64,000 nucleotides of DNA, taken from positions 806,001 to 870,000 of the forward strand of contig CAVPTA010000007.1 of assembly GCA_963708645.1 (NCBI GenBank), in the 5' to 3' direction. Positions 57,395-64,000 of this stretch are shown here, piece by piece (positions within the stretch are counted from its first letter, which is position 1; the number at the start of each line of letters is the position of its first letter). A program made the translations under genes and the position numbers. The notes beneath the pieces are model-generated. The model saw only the letters and a program-made list of their open reading frames with translations, was not told where the DNA came from and made no database searches. The DNA is from RYN-133 sp963708645. GTDB taxonomy: Bacteria > Actinomycetota > Actinomycetes > Mycobacteriales > Jatrophihabitantaceae.

Positions 57395-58230
57395 GCGTTG
57401 TCCTGGTTGAAGACCATTCGCGTGTGTCCCAGGCGGACAACGTCTCCGTGCCGCAACATGTGGCTGCCGATCTCGTGCCCGTTGACGGTCGTCCCGTTCG
57501 TCGAGCCGAGGTCGTAGATGGTGGCGCGCTGACCGTCGTACTGCACGTCGACGTGGCGACGCGAGACGCCCTGGTCGAGCAACTGCAGATCGGACTCGGA
57601 GCCGCGGCCGATCACGTTGCTGCCGTGGCGCAGTTCGAAGCGTTGGTTGGTCGAGTCGACGACGAACACGGCGCGCGCCTGGCGCTGCTGCTGCGGCGGG
57701 GCGTACGGCGGCGGTGTCGGCTGTGGCTGCGGCGGGCGTTGCTGCTGCGGGTGCCCGTCGGCCTGTGGGTGCCGGTCTTGAGGGGAATAGTCGCTCGGCG
57801 CGCCCGCCGGCATCACCGGCATCGACAACGAGTCGTGCGGGCGCCGGCGCGGTGGCGCGTTGGACTCCATGCGGGACGCGACACCGAACACGCCGGTGTG
57901 CAGCTCCTCGTCGCGGGCGAGGTAGACCTCGACGTCGCCGATCGTCGTCCACCGGTTCTCGTCGAGATGTTCCTGGACGAGTTCGGCGAGCGCGGAGCTC
58001 AGCTGCGCCTCCCACGGCACGAGCCGCTCGTAGTCGGACTGCGAGAGCGTGATGCGGTAGCGGTTCGGGCACATCACCTGCCCGTTGCCCATGACGTTCT
58101 TGCGGTCGGACGCCTCGCGCTGCAGCGCTGTGCCGATCTCGACCGGCTCGACCTGGCCCTTGAACACGCGAGCGAAGGCGCCGCCGACGAGGCCCTCGAG
58201 GCGGCGCTCGAAGCGCTGGGCCAGGCTCAC
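57391..58230 (-). CDS. fhaA: FHA-domain protein FhaA
   Basis: A 279-aa protein from GTG 58230. The N-terminal DUF3662 domain (SLAQRFERRLEGLVGGAFAR, VEPVEIGTALQREASDRKNV) precedes a Pro/Gln-rich linker and a C-terminal FHA domain (SNVIGRGSESDLQLLDQGVS, RRHVDVQYDG, LGSTNGTTVNG). FhaA binds phosphorylated partners such as the peptidoglycan flippase regulator. The frame continues upstream, but the family normally begins at SLAQRFE. First gene of the operon. Confidence 0.92.
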   Translation of the reverse strand: MSLAQRFERRLEGLVGGAFARVFKGQVEPVEIGTALQREASDRKNVMGNGQVMCPNRYRITLSQSDYERLVPWEAQLSSALAELVQEHLDENRWTTIGDVEVYLARDEELHTGVFGVASRMESNAPPRRRPHDSLSMPVMPAGAPSDYSPQDRHPQADGHPQQQRPPQPQPTPPPYAPPQQQRQARAVFVVDSTNQRFELRHGSNVIGRGSESDLQLLDQGVSRRHVDVQYDGQRATIYDLGSTNGTTVNGHEIGSHMLRHGDVVRLGHTRMVFNQDNA

Positions 58231-58457
58231 GTCGTCCAACCTCCGTCCGGGCAATCGCGGGGGTGCGGTGCCGAGATCGAGTGCGCGCGCGGGGCAACCG
58301 CACACTCGCGTGCGTAGCCTCGGATCTTACTGGGACCCAGCTGGCTGCCCGCAAAACGGTGCAGGCGGAGCACTCAGCGACCAAACGCCGGCGAGGCTGC
58401 CCGGCCCACCGTGCTACCGTTTCCGGCGTTGTCATAGGCCCGTTAATCCGGGCCGCC

Positions 58458-58540
58458 GGGCAAGTGGCGGAATGGCAGACGCGCACGGTTCAGGTCCGTG
58501 TGTCCGAAAGGACGTGGGGGTTCAACTCCCCCCTTGCCCA
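58458..58540 (+). tRNA. tRNA-Leu (anticodon CAG)
   Basis: Acceptor arms GGGCAAG (58458-58464) and CTTGCCC (58533-58539) pair, with discriminator A58540. The anticodon stem CACGG/CCGTG encloses TTCAGGT, giving anticodon CAG for CUG codons. A class II variable arm (GTCC GAAA GGAC) and a T-arm GGGGG/TTCAACT/CCCCC are present. CCA is not encoded. Confidence 0.97.
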
Positions 58541-58568
58541 CTCGATTTCTGTACGGATCAGCCGTGCT

Positions 58569-59588
58569 TCAGCGCCAGCCGAGCTCCGGTGCGACCTCGG
58601 TGAGCAACGAATCCAGGATGTGCGCGCAGTAGTCGACGCCGAGCTGGTTCGGGATGGTCAGCAGCAGCGTGTCAGCGGCGGCGATCGCCTCGTCCTCGGC
58701 GAGTTCGGCGATCAGTTGGTCGGGCTCGCCGGCGTAGGTCTTGCCGAACCGCGCGATGCCGTGGTCGAGGTGACCGACCTGGTCCTGCGAGCGGGTCTCG
58801 CTGCCGAAGTACGCGCGATCGGCGTCGGTCGTGATCGGGAAGATGCTGCGGCTCACCGACACGCGCGGCTCTCGGCCGTGACCGGCATCGGCCCACGCCT
58901 TGCGGAACCGCTCGATCTGCTCGGCCTGCAGTTGGTGGAACGGCACGCCGGTGTCTTCGCTGAGCAGCGTGGAGCTCATCAGGTTCAGGCCCTGCTCGGC
59001 CGTCCACTCCGCGGTCTTGCGGGTGCCGGCGCCCCACCAGATCCGGGAGCGAAGTCCGGGCGAGTGCGGTTCGACACGGAGCAGACCAGGCGGATTGGCG
59101 AACATCGGCCGCGGGCTCGGCTGCGCGAAGCCCTCGCCGGTCAGGACATCGAGGAACACCCGGGTGTGCTCGCGCGCCATGTCGGCATCGTCTCGGCCCT
59201 CATCGGGGACGTAGCCGAAGTACCGATACCCCTCGACCACCTGCTCTGGTGAGCCGCGGCTGATGCCGAGTTGCAGTCTTCCGCCGGCGATGAGGTCGGC
59301 CGCACCTGCGTCCTCGGCCATGTACAGCGGGTTCTCGTAGCGCATGTCGATGACGCCGGTGCCGATCTCAATACGATTCGTGCGCGCGCCGATGGCCGCG
59401 AGCAACGGGAACGGCGAGGCGAGCTGCCGCGCGAAGTGATGGACGCGGAAGTACGCGCCGTCGGCGCCCAGCTCCTCGGCGGCGACCGCAAGGTCGATCG
59501 ACTGGTGCAGCACGTCCGCGGCCGTGCGGGCCTGCGAGTACGGCGAATCCGACCAGTGCCCGAATGACAGGAAACCGATGCGCTTCAT
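58569..59588 (-). CDS. LLM-class flavin-dependent oxidoreductase
   Basis: A 339-aa luciferase-like monooxygenase-family protein: KRIGFLSFGHWSDSPYSQAR, ELGADGAYFRVHHFARQLA, IEIGTGVIDMRYENPLYMAE and GGRLQLGISRGSPEQVVEGY. It probably uses FMN or F420 for oxidation of an unknown substrate. ATG 59588 is chosen since related proteins begin KRIGFLSFG; an upstream start adds five residues. Confidence 0.87.
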   Translation of the reverse strand: MKRIGFLSFGHWSDSPYSQARTAADVLHQSIDLAVAAEELGADGAYFRVHHFARQLASPFPLLAAIGARTNRIEIGTGVIDMRYENPLYMAEDAGAADLIAGGRLQLGISRGSPEQVVEGYRYFGYVPDEGRDDADMAREHTRVFLDVLTGEGFAQPSPRPMFANPPGLLRVEPHSPGLRSRIWWGAGTRKTAEWTAEQGLNLMSSTLLSEDTGVPFHQLQAEQIERFRKAWADAGHGREPRVSVSRSIFPITTDADRAYFGSETRSQDQVGHLDHGIARFGKTYAGEPDQLIAELAEDEAIAAADTLLLTIPNQLGVDYCAHILDSLLTEVAPELGWR

Positions 59589-59745
59589 GTCAGTTGCGAA
59601 CACGCAGTGCCGGCGCGGTCTTCCCCGTCACCCTGTGCGCAGCCGGAGTGGGGCGCCACAGCAGGGGCGCGCACACTCGTACCATCCTTGTTTGGCCCGT
59701 TACGCACTGCCCGGGCCGTTGTACCAACGGATGGAGCCGTCGTCG

Positions 59746-60588
59746 ATGACCTCAGCCAACGTTCGCACGCGTCCTGGCGGCTTCAGCACGTCCAGCGGTT
59801 CCATCTCGACGCCGGACCGCGTCCTGCAGGTGTGGAACTACCGCCGCATCCTCACGCTGCTCGTGCGCCGCGACCTCAAGGTGCGCTACGCCGGCTCGTT
59901 CCTCGGCTATCTGTGGTCGGTGCTCGACCCGCTGCTGATGAGCCTGGTCTTCTGGTTCATCTTCACCCAGATCTTCCATCGCACCGTTGGTTACCCGCCC
60001 TACATCCTGTTCCTCGTCATGGGCCAGATGATCATGTCGTGGTTCCAGAGCGGCGTGACAGCAACGGCGAAGGCGCTGCGGGCCGAGGCGCAGATGGTGC
60101 GTTCGAGCAGCGTCCCGCGCGAACTGTGGGTCGTGCGCGTGGCGATGTCCAAGGGCGTCGAGTACGTCTACAGCCTGCCGGTCGTCGTGATGTTCGCCCT
60201 CGCCTACCGCAAGGCGCCCAACTGGCACATCGTCTTCCTGCCGCTGGCGATGCTGCTGTGCTTCTTCATGGTGCTCAGCATCGGGCTGATCCTCGCGCCG
60301 CTGAACGTGCTGGTCCGCGACATCGACCGGATCATCCCGATCGTGCTGCGCTTCCTGTTCTACTGCTCGCCGGTCCTCTGGAGCATCAAGGATGTTCCGG
60401 CGCACTTGCGCAGCTTCATGGCCTACAACCCCCTTGCCGGGTTCCTGACGCTGTCCCGGGCGGCGTTCTTCCCCCAGGAACTGCAATGGCACTCTGTATT
60501 CGTATCGATGATCACGATTTTCGTGCTGTTCAACATCGGGGTCTGGGTATTCGCCCGCTTCGAGCCCCAGATGCTCAAGGAGATCTGA
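59746..60588 (+). CDS. wzm: ABC-2 polysaccharide export permease (Wzm)
   Basis: A 280-aa permease with six membrane helices: VWNYRRILTLLVRRDLKVRY, then FLGYLWSVLDPLLMSLVFWF, MVRSSSVPRELWVVRVAMSK and FYCSPVLWSIKDVP. This matches Wzm exporters of lipid-linked glycans, including the mycobacterial galactan exporter (Rv3783-type). GGAG lies 9 nt upstream of ATG 59746; ATG 59731 is an alternative. The Wzt gene starts 4 nt beyond the stop. Confidence 0.88.
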   Translation: MTSANVRTRPGGFSTSSGSISTPDRVLQVWNYRRILTLLVRRDLKVRYAGSFLGYLWSVLDPLLMSLVFWFIFTQIFHRTVGYPPYILFLVMGQMIMSWFQSGVTATAKALRAEAQMVRSSSVPRELWVVRVAMSKGVEYVYSLPVVVMFALAYRKAPNWHIVFLPLAMLLCFFMVLSIGLILAPLNVLVRDIDRIIPIVLRFLFYCSPVLWSIKDVPAHLRSFMAYNPLAGFLTLSRAAFFPQELQWHSVFVSMITIFVLFNIGVWVFARFEPQMLKEI

Positions 60589-60592
60589 GTCG

Positions 60593-61442
60593 ATGACCGC
60601 GCCCTCGTACCCGCCGGAGTCGATGCCGAGCCCGATCATCAGCGTCCACGACATCGGCGTGCAGTTCTCGAAGAACCGGCGACGCAAGCGCAGCATGCGC
60701 GACCTGCTGTTCAAGGGCACGATGGGTCCGCAGGCCGGCGACGCGCCCGGCGAGTTCTGGCCGTTCCGGCACGTCACCTTCGACATCAAGCCGGGCGAGT
60801 CGATCGGCGTCGTCGGGCGCAACGGCGCCGGCAAGTCGACGCTGCTGCGGCTGATCGCCGGCGTGCTGATCCCGGACGAGGGCGACGTCACCGTCCACGC
60901 AGGGGTCGCGCCCGCTGATCGCACTCACCGGCGGGTTCGAGGGCGAGCTGAGCGGGCGCGACAACATCCGCCTCGTCTCAGGCCTGCACGGCATGTCCGA
61001 GGCCGAGATCGACGACGCGTTCGACGAGATCGTCGAGTTCTCCGAGATCGGTGACTTCCTCGACACGCCGTACAAGCACTACTCGTCCGGCATGAAGGTG
61101 CGTCTGGCGTTCTCGGTCGTGTCGCGGCTCTACGAGCCGATCCTGCTGGTGGACGAGGTGCTCGCCGTTGGTGACAAGGCGTTCCGCAACAAGTGCCTCA
61201 AGCGCATCGACGACCTGCTCGCCGGCGGGACGACGCTGTTCATGGTGTCGCACGGCGAGGGCCTGCTCAAGCGCTACTGCGATCGCGGGCTCTACCTCGA
61301 CGGCACCGGCCTGAAGTACGACGGCACCATCGAGGACGCGATCGAGATGTATGAGAAGGACCTGGGCACCTGGGTCGACCGCGACACCGACGACTTCCAG
61401 ATCGACAGCCTGCAGGACGCGATCTCAGGCGACTCCGAGTGA
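60593..61442 (+). CDS. wzt: ABC polysaccharide export ATPase (Wzt), frameshifted
   Basis: It hydrolyses ATP to drive Wzm. The first frame holds Walker A VVGRNGAGKSTLLRLIAG. The second holds LIALTGGFEGELSGRDNIRL, signature YSSGMKVRLAF, Walker B ILLVDEVLAVGD and the switch His in VSHGEG. The frames join if one C is removed from the CCC run 60911-60913. The protein lacks a C-terminal sugar-binding domain, typical of short Wzt for galactan or O-antigen capped by other means. It overlaps the convergent adk by 18 nt. Confidence 0.87.
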
Positions 61443-61991
61443 GTCGAGGATCGCGGCGGTAACTGTGTCCTCGTCGCGCGAGGCGTCGATCATGTGCAGC
61501 AGCCCTCGCGCGCGGTAGTACTCGATCAGCGGGCGGGTCGCCTCGTCGAAGACGTGCAGCCGATTGGCCACAGTGTGCTCGTTGTCGTCGGCACGACCTT
61601 GCTGCTCGGCGCGGCGAAGGATGCGCCGGGTCAGCTCCTCACGAGCAACGTCGAGGTAGACCGCGGCATCAGGTCCGGCGCCGGCCTGTTCAGCGAGCGT
61701 CCGCGCGGCAACGGCCTGCTCGACCGAGCGGGGGAAGCCGTCGAGCAGATACCCGCCGGCGGTGGCGGCGGCGGTGACCTTGGGCAACAGCAGATCGAGC
61801 ATGATGCGGTCGGGCACCAGGTCGCCACGGTCGAGCAGCTCGGCAACCTCACGGCCGATCTCGGTGCCCGCGGCCACCTCAGCACGCAGCAGATCACCCG
61901 CCGCGATGTGTTCGACCCCCAGCCGTTGGGCCAGCCGTTCGCCCTGCGTGCCCTTGCCCGAGCCGGGCGGGCCGATCAGCAGGACCCTCAT
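61425..61991 (-). CDS. adk: Adenylate kinase, short-LID type
   Basis: A 188-aa enzyme converting AMP and ATP to two ADP. Walker A is GPPGSGKGTQ (residues 7-16), the AMP-binding Arg-rich region is GDLLRAEVAAGTEIGREVAE, GGYLLDGFPRSVEQA is the NMP signature, and the LID is short. It is not next to the usual ribosomal/secY genes, so it may be a second copy. The ATG has no strong Shine-Dalgarno. Confidence 0.88.
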   Translation of the reverse strand: MRVLLIGPPGSGKGTQGERLAQRLGVEHIAAGDLLRAEVAAGTEIGREVAELLDRGDLVPDRIMLDLLLPKVTAAATAGGYLLDGFPRSVEQAVAARTLAEQAGAGPDAAVYLDVAREELTRRILRRAEQQGRADDNEHTVANRLHVFDEATRPLIEYYRARGLLHMIDASRDEDTVTAAILDSLGVA

Positions 61992-62240
61992 CGCGACACG
62001 CTCGCGGCCCCGTTGTGCATGCCTTCACCCTCGCACTCGGCCTGATTTCGGCCCGCGCCGGGGGCATATTCGCGCGACTCCGTCCGCCCGAAGGCCAGCT
62101 CAAGTCCAGAACCGGACACAAGGTGCGGATGCGTAGCTACGGATTTCGAAGCTCAAGCCCCCCATCGCAACGGATTCAACGCCATCACGGTCTTCGAACC
62201 CTAACGTTCCATGTTTCTTGCCAGTAGCTTGAGAAAGGTA

Positions 62241-62270
62241 TTGACCTAACGCGGAACTAACAGCAAGATA
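62241..62270 (+). promoter_or_regulatory. Putative sigma-70-like promoter
   Basis: TTGACC (62241-62246) and AAGATA (62265-62270) are 18 nt apart, in an AT-richer patch. No gene starts soon after on the plus strand, so it could drive a noncoding RNA. The call is weak. Confidence 0.3.
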
Positions 62271-62391
62271 AGTCATGTCGGAACGGCTCACAGAGATTCA
62301 ACATCGAAGTGAGAGTCCGGTGAGATATGGGTAACAACCCACTGCACGGCCCCGGCCCCCGCCGGCACAACTGAATCCCGTCGTCATCCGT

Positions 62392-62461
62392 TGAAACCCC
62401 CGCTCATCGGAAGTCGACACCCCCCACGACAAGGACGTGGCGCTGAAACCCCCGCTCATCG
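62392..62461. repeat. 18-bp direct repeat, 52-bp period
   Basis: TGAAACCCCCGCTCATCG occurs at 62392-62409 and 62444-62461. The bases after each copy are also partly alike (AGTCGACACC and AGTCGGACACC). A third degenerate copy may lie near 62370 (CTGAATCCCGTCGTCATCCG). Confidence 0.6.
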
Positions 62462-62482
62462 CCGCAGTCAGTCGGACACCTA

Positions 62483-62521
62483 CGAAGCCCCCGGTGGAAC
62501 CCCCGCCCGCCGGGGGCTTCG
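62483..62521 (-). terminator. Terminator hairpin after the DUF6191 gene
   Basis: CGAAGCCCCCGG (62483-62494) pairs with CCGGGGGCTTCG (62510-62521), directly after the stop of the minus-strand gene. The stem is perfect and strong; there is no long T-run. Confidence 0.65.
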
Positions 62522-62848
62522 TCATGTCCGGGGTGTGACGGGCGCGCCTAGGCTTCGCGGCGTTCTACCGCTCGACCTCGTCGACGACTTTCGTCGGCGT
62601 CGTCGGTCGTCCGCAGCGTCGGTCTCAGCAGCGTCGGTCTCCGCAGCGTCGGTCTCCGCAGCGTCCGTCTCGGCAACCGGCGCCTTCGGCGTCGTGCGGC
62701 GGATCTTGACCTTGCCCGACTCGAAATCGATCCGCTTCCCGCCCGAGGCGTCGCCGGCTTCCTCGCGGGTGGCCTGCAGACGTCGCTTCTCTTCATCCAT
62801 GTGCCGCTTGGCCGGATTGAAGAGGGTGTCGAGGCCCCACTGCGTCAT
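62522..62848 (-). CDS. DUF6191-like small protein with tandem repeat
   Basis: A 108-aa protein from ATG 62848: WGLDTLFNPAKRHMDEEKRR, then GKRIDFESGKVKIRR, which I associate with DUF6191. The second half holds four AETDA-type repeats (15-bp units at 62613-62672) and a basic tail RRRRRKSSTR. Repeat number may vary between strains. Function unknown. Confidence 0.65.
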   Translation of the reverse strand: MTQWGLDTLFNPAKRHMDEEKRRLQATREEAGDASGGKRIDFESGKVKIRRTTPKAPVAETDAAETDAAETDAAETDAADDRRRRRKSSTRSSGRTPRSLGAPVTPRT

Positions 62849-62916
62849 GTTCACAGGCTACGCCGAGGACCACGCCGATGGTGGCGGCGGCGCAGCGGCG
62901 CTCGTAGCCTGGATGC

Positions 62917-63576
62917 ATGCTGTTCTCGCGCCACAAGAGCGAACTCGTCGACCACGACCGCGCCCTGCGGGGACGCGAGACCTACGCGTTCACGATCCCG
63001 GCCACGCATTACGTCAACGGTCACCCGATCCAGCCGCCGTTCCCTGATGGGCTCAAGACGGTCGTGTTCGGGCTCGGCTGCTTCTGGGGCGCCGAGGAGG
63101 TCTTCTGGCAGCTCCCGGGCGTGTGGACGACCGCGGTCGGCTACGCCGGCGGCTACACGCCGCACCCGAGTTACGAAGAGGTCTGCTCAGGGCTGACCGG
63201 GCACACCGAGGCCGCTCTGGTCGTCTACGACCCGGAGCAGGTCAGCTTCGCCAAGCTGGTCGCGACGTTCTTCGAGGTCCACGACCCGACCCAAGGCATG
63301 CGTCAGGGCAACGACGTCGGCACGCAGTACCGCTCGGCGATCTACTACACCGACGAGGCGCAGCGCGAGATCGCCGAGCAGGCGAAGGCGATCTTCAGCC
63401 AGACGCTGATCGACCTCGGCTATGACAAGGTCACGACCGAGATCGCGCCGGCCGGCGAGTTCTACTACGCCGAGGACTATCACCAGCAGTACCTCGCCAA
63501 GAACCCGAACGGCTACCGCTGCCACGCCACCACCGGGGTGCACTTCCCGCTCGACGAGCTGACGACCACCACCTGA
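62917..63576 (+). CDS. msrA: Peptide methionine sulfoxide reductase MsrA
   Basis: A 219-aa enzyme that reduces methionine-S-sulfoxide in proteins. The active-site GCFWGAEEVFWQLPGV holds the catalytic Cys, with GYAGGYTPHPSYEEVCSGLT, DPTQGMRQGNDVGTQYRSAI and AEDYHQQYLAKNP. Length matches the E. coli-type family. The Fpg/Nei gene starts 10 nt downstream and may be co-transcribed. Confidence 0.95.
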   Translation: MLFSRHKSELVDHDRALRGRETYAFTIPATHYVNGHPIQPPFPDGLKTVVFGLGCFWGAEEVFWQLPGVWTTAVGYAGGYTPHPSYEEVCSGLTGHTEAALVVYDPEQVSFAKLVATFFEVHDPTQGMRQGNDVGTQYRSAIYYTDEAQREIAEQAKAIFSQTLIDLGYDKVTTEIAPAGEFYYAEDYHQQYLAKNPNGYRCHATTGVHFPLDELTTTT

Positions 63577-63586
63577 TCGCGACGGC

Positions 63587-64000
63587 ATGCCTGAACTTCC
63601 CGAGATCGAGGCGCTGGCCTCGTTCCTGCGAGAGCGTGCGGTCGGGCGTGCCGTCCAGCGCGCTGATGTCGCCGCGTTCAGCGCGGTCAAGACCTTCGAC
63701 CCGCCGCTGAGTGCGCTCCAAGGCGCGGTGGTCAACGACGCATCACGATTCGGCAAGTTCCTGTCCCTCGACTTCGACGGCCTGCACCTCGTGATGCATC
63801 TGGCGCGCGGTGGCTGGTTGCAGTGGCGCGATTCCTTGCCGCCGGCGCCACCGCGTCCGGGCAAGGGTCCGTTGGCATTCCGGCTGCACCTCGCGCCAGA
63901 GTTCCCCGAAGGACCGGTCGCCGGCTTCGACCTGACCGAGATGGGGACGCAGAAGCGGCTCGCGGTCTACCTAGTCCGCGACGTGCAGGAGGTGCCCGGC
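63587..64000 (+). CDS. Fpg/Nei-family DNA glycosylase (truncated by the window edge)
   Basis: The first 138 codons are visible. The N-terminus MPELPEIEALASFLRERAVG has the catalytic Pro2 and Glu3 of Fpg/Nei enzymes, which excise oxidised bases and nick the backbone. LVMHLARGGWLQWRD carries the conserved region with the Lys replaced. The zinc-finger end lies outside the window, so Fpg cannot be separated from Nei with certainty. Confidence 0.85.
   Translation, partial: MPELPEIEALASFLRERAVGRAVQRADVAAFSAVKTFDPPLSALQGAVVNDASRFGKFLSLDFDGLHLVMHLARGGWLQWRDSLPPAPPRPGKGPLAFRLHLAPEFPEGPVAGFDLTEMGTQKRLAVYLVRDVQEVPG

Larger units (their letters stand above)
61992..62521. other. 530-bp intergenic region with AT-richer patch
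   Basis: No protein gene is convincing here. Bases ~62140-62330 are visibly poorer in GC than the surroundings. It contains a possible sigma-70-like promoter, an 18-bp direct repeat and the terminator of the DUF6191 gene, each listed separately. A small RNA or promoter-bearing remnant is possible. Confidence 0.45.

Noticed and set aside
62392..62461. Possible CRISPR remnant (two GAAAC-containing repeats)
   Set aside because: Only two 18-bp copies with 34-nt spacing sequence that is itself partly repeated, and no cas genes in the window.

Overview
The window is a high-GC, gene-dense actinobacterial chromosome segment. Support for Actinomycetota comes from the fhaA-fhaB-pstP-rodA-pbpA-pknB cell-wall signalling operon, GTP-dependent PEP carboxykinase, likely F420-dependent oxidoreductases, a DUF222/HNH (13E12-type) protein, frequent GTG starts and ATGA/GTGA gene overlaps. 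The lineage cannot be fixed from sequence alone; a Frankiales, Jatrophihabitans or Nakamurella-like organism is my guess.

Layout. 1-2.3 kb: UbiA-type prenyltransferase, LysE exporter and a hotdog thioesterase. 2.3-12.9 kb: a potassium-supply locus. On the minus strand lie a 27-aa membrane peptide, kdpF, kdpA, kdpB, kdpC, a 35-aa membrane peptide and a KimA/APC-type transporter fused to an OB-fold domain; kdpD and kdpE are divergent. 12.9-23.3 kb: a DUF2510 protein, MFS transporter, acyl-CoA ligase, SMP-30 protein, secreted zinc peptidase, TldD/TldE and a small membrane protein. 23.4-30 kb: pckG, a TylF-like methyltransferase, a 13E12-type HNH protein, and a clpP pair with a convergent ClgR/PopR-like XRE regulator, then an orphan ParA. 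30-39.4 kb: Nudix hydrolase, GH63-like glucosidase, HelD-like helicase and a three-gene 2-oxoacid dehydrogenase operon. 39.4-50.3 kb: thioesterase, thioredoxin/NHL protein, DUF6314, MOSC, MmcQ/YjbR, Ddn-like and LLM oxidoreductases, a secreted beta-helix protein, AhpD-like and DUF2630 proteins, a LolA/RseB-like protein and a two-component system. 50.3-58.5 kb: the FHA/PstP/RodA/PbpA/PknB operon and tRNA-Leu(CAG). 58.6-64 kb: LLM oxidoreductase, Wzm/Wzt polysaccharide exporter, adenylate kinase, a 530-bp intergenic region, DUF6191, msrA and a truncated Fpg/Nei glycosylase.

Most notable biology. (1) One of the two overlapping clpP genes has lost only the catalytic Ser (Ala100), while His and Asp are kept at canonical spacing. 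This predicts a ClpP/ClpR-like mixed protease. (2) A KimA-like K+ transporter carries a C-terminal OB-fold and sits in the kdp gene string, flanked by tiny coupled membrane peptides. (3) A family of AGTGGTCA palindromes occurs between genes, and one copy sits inside the E2 acyltransferase gene exactly where its reading frame breaks.

Caution: at least twelve single-base frame breaks affect ten otherwise well-conserved genes, often at runs of C or G. This looks more like indel sequencing error than gene decay. Composite coordinates are given for the affected genes.
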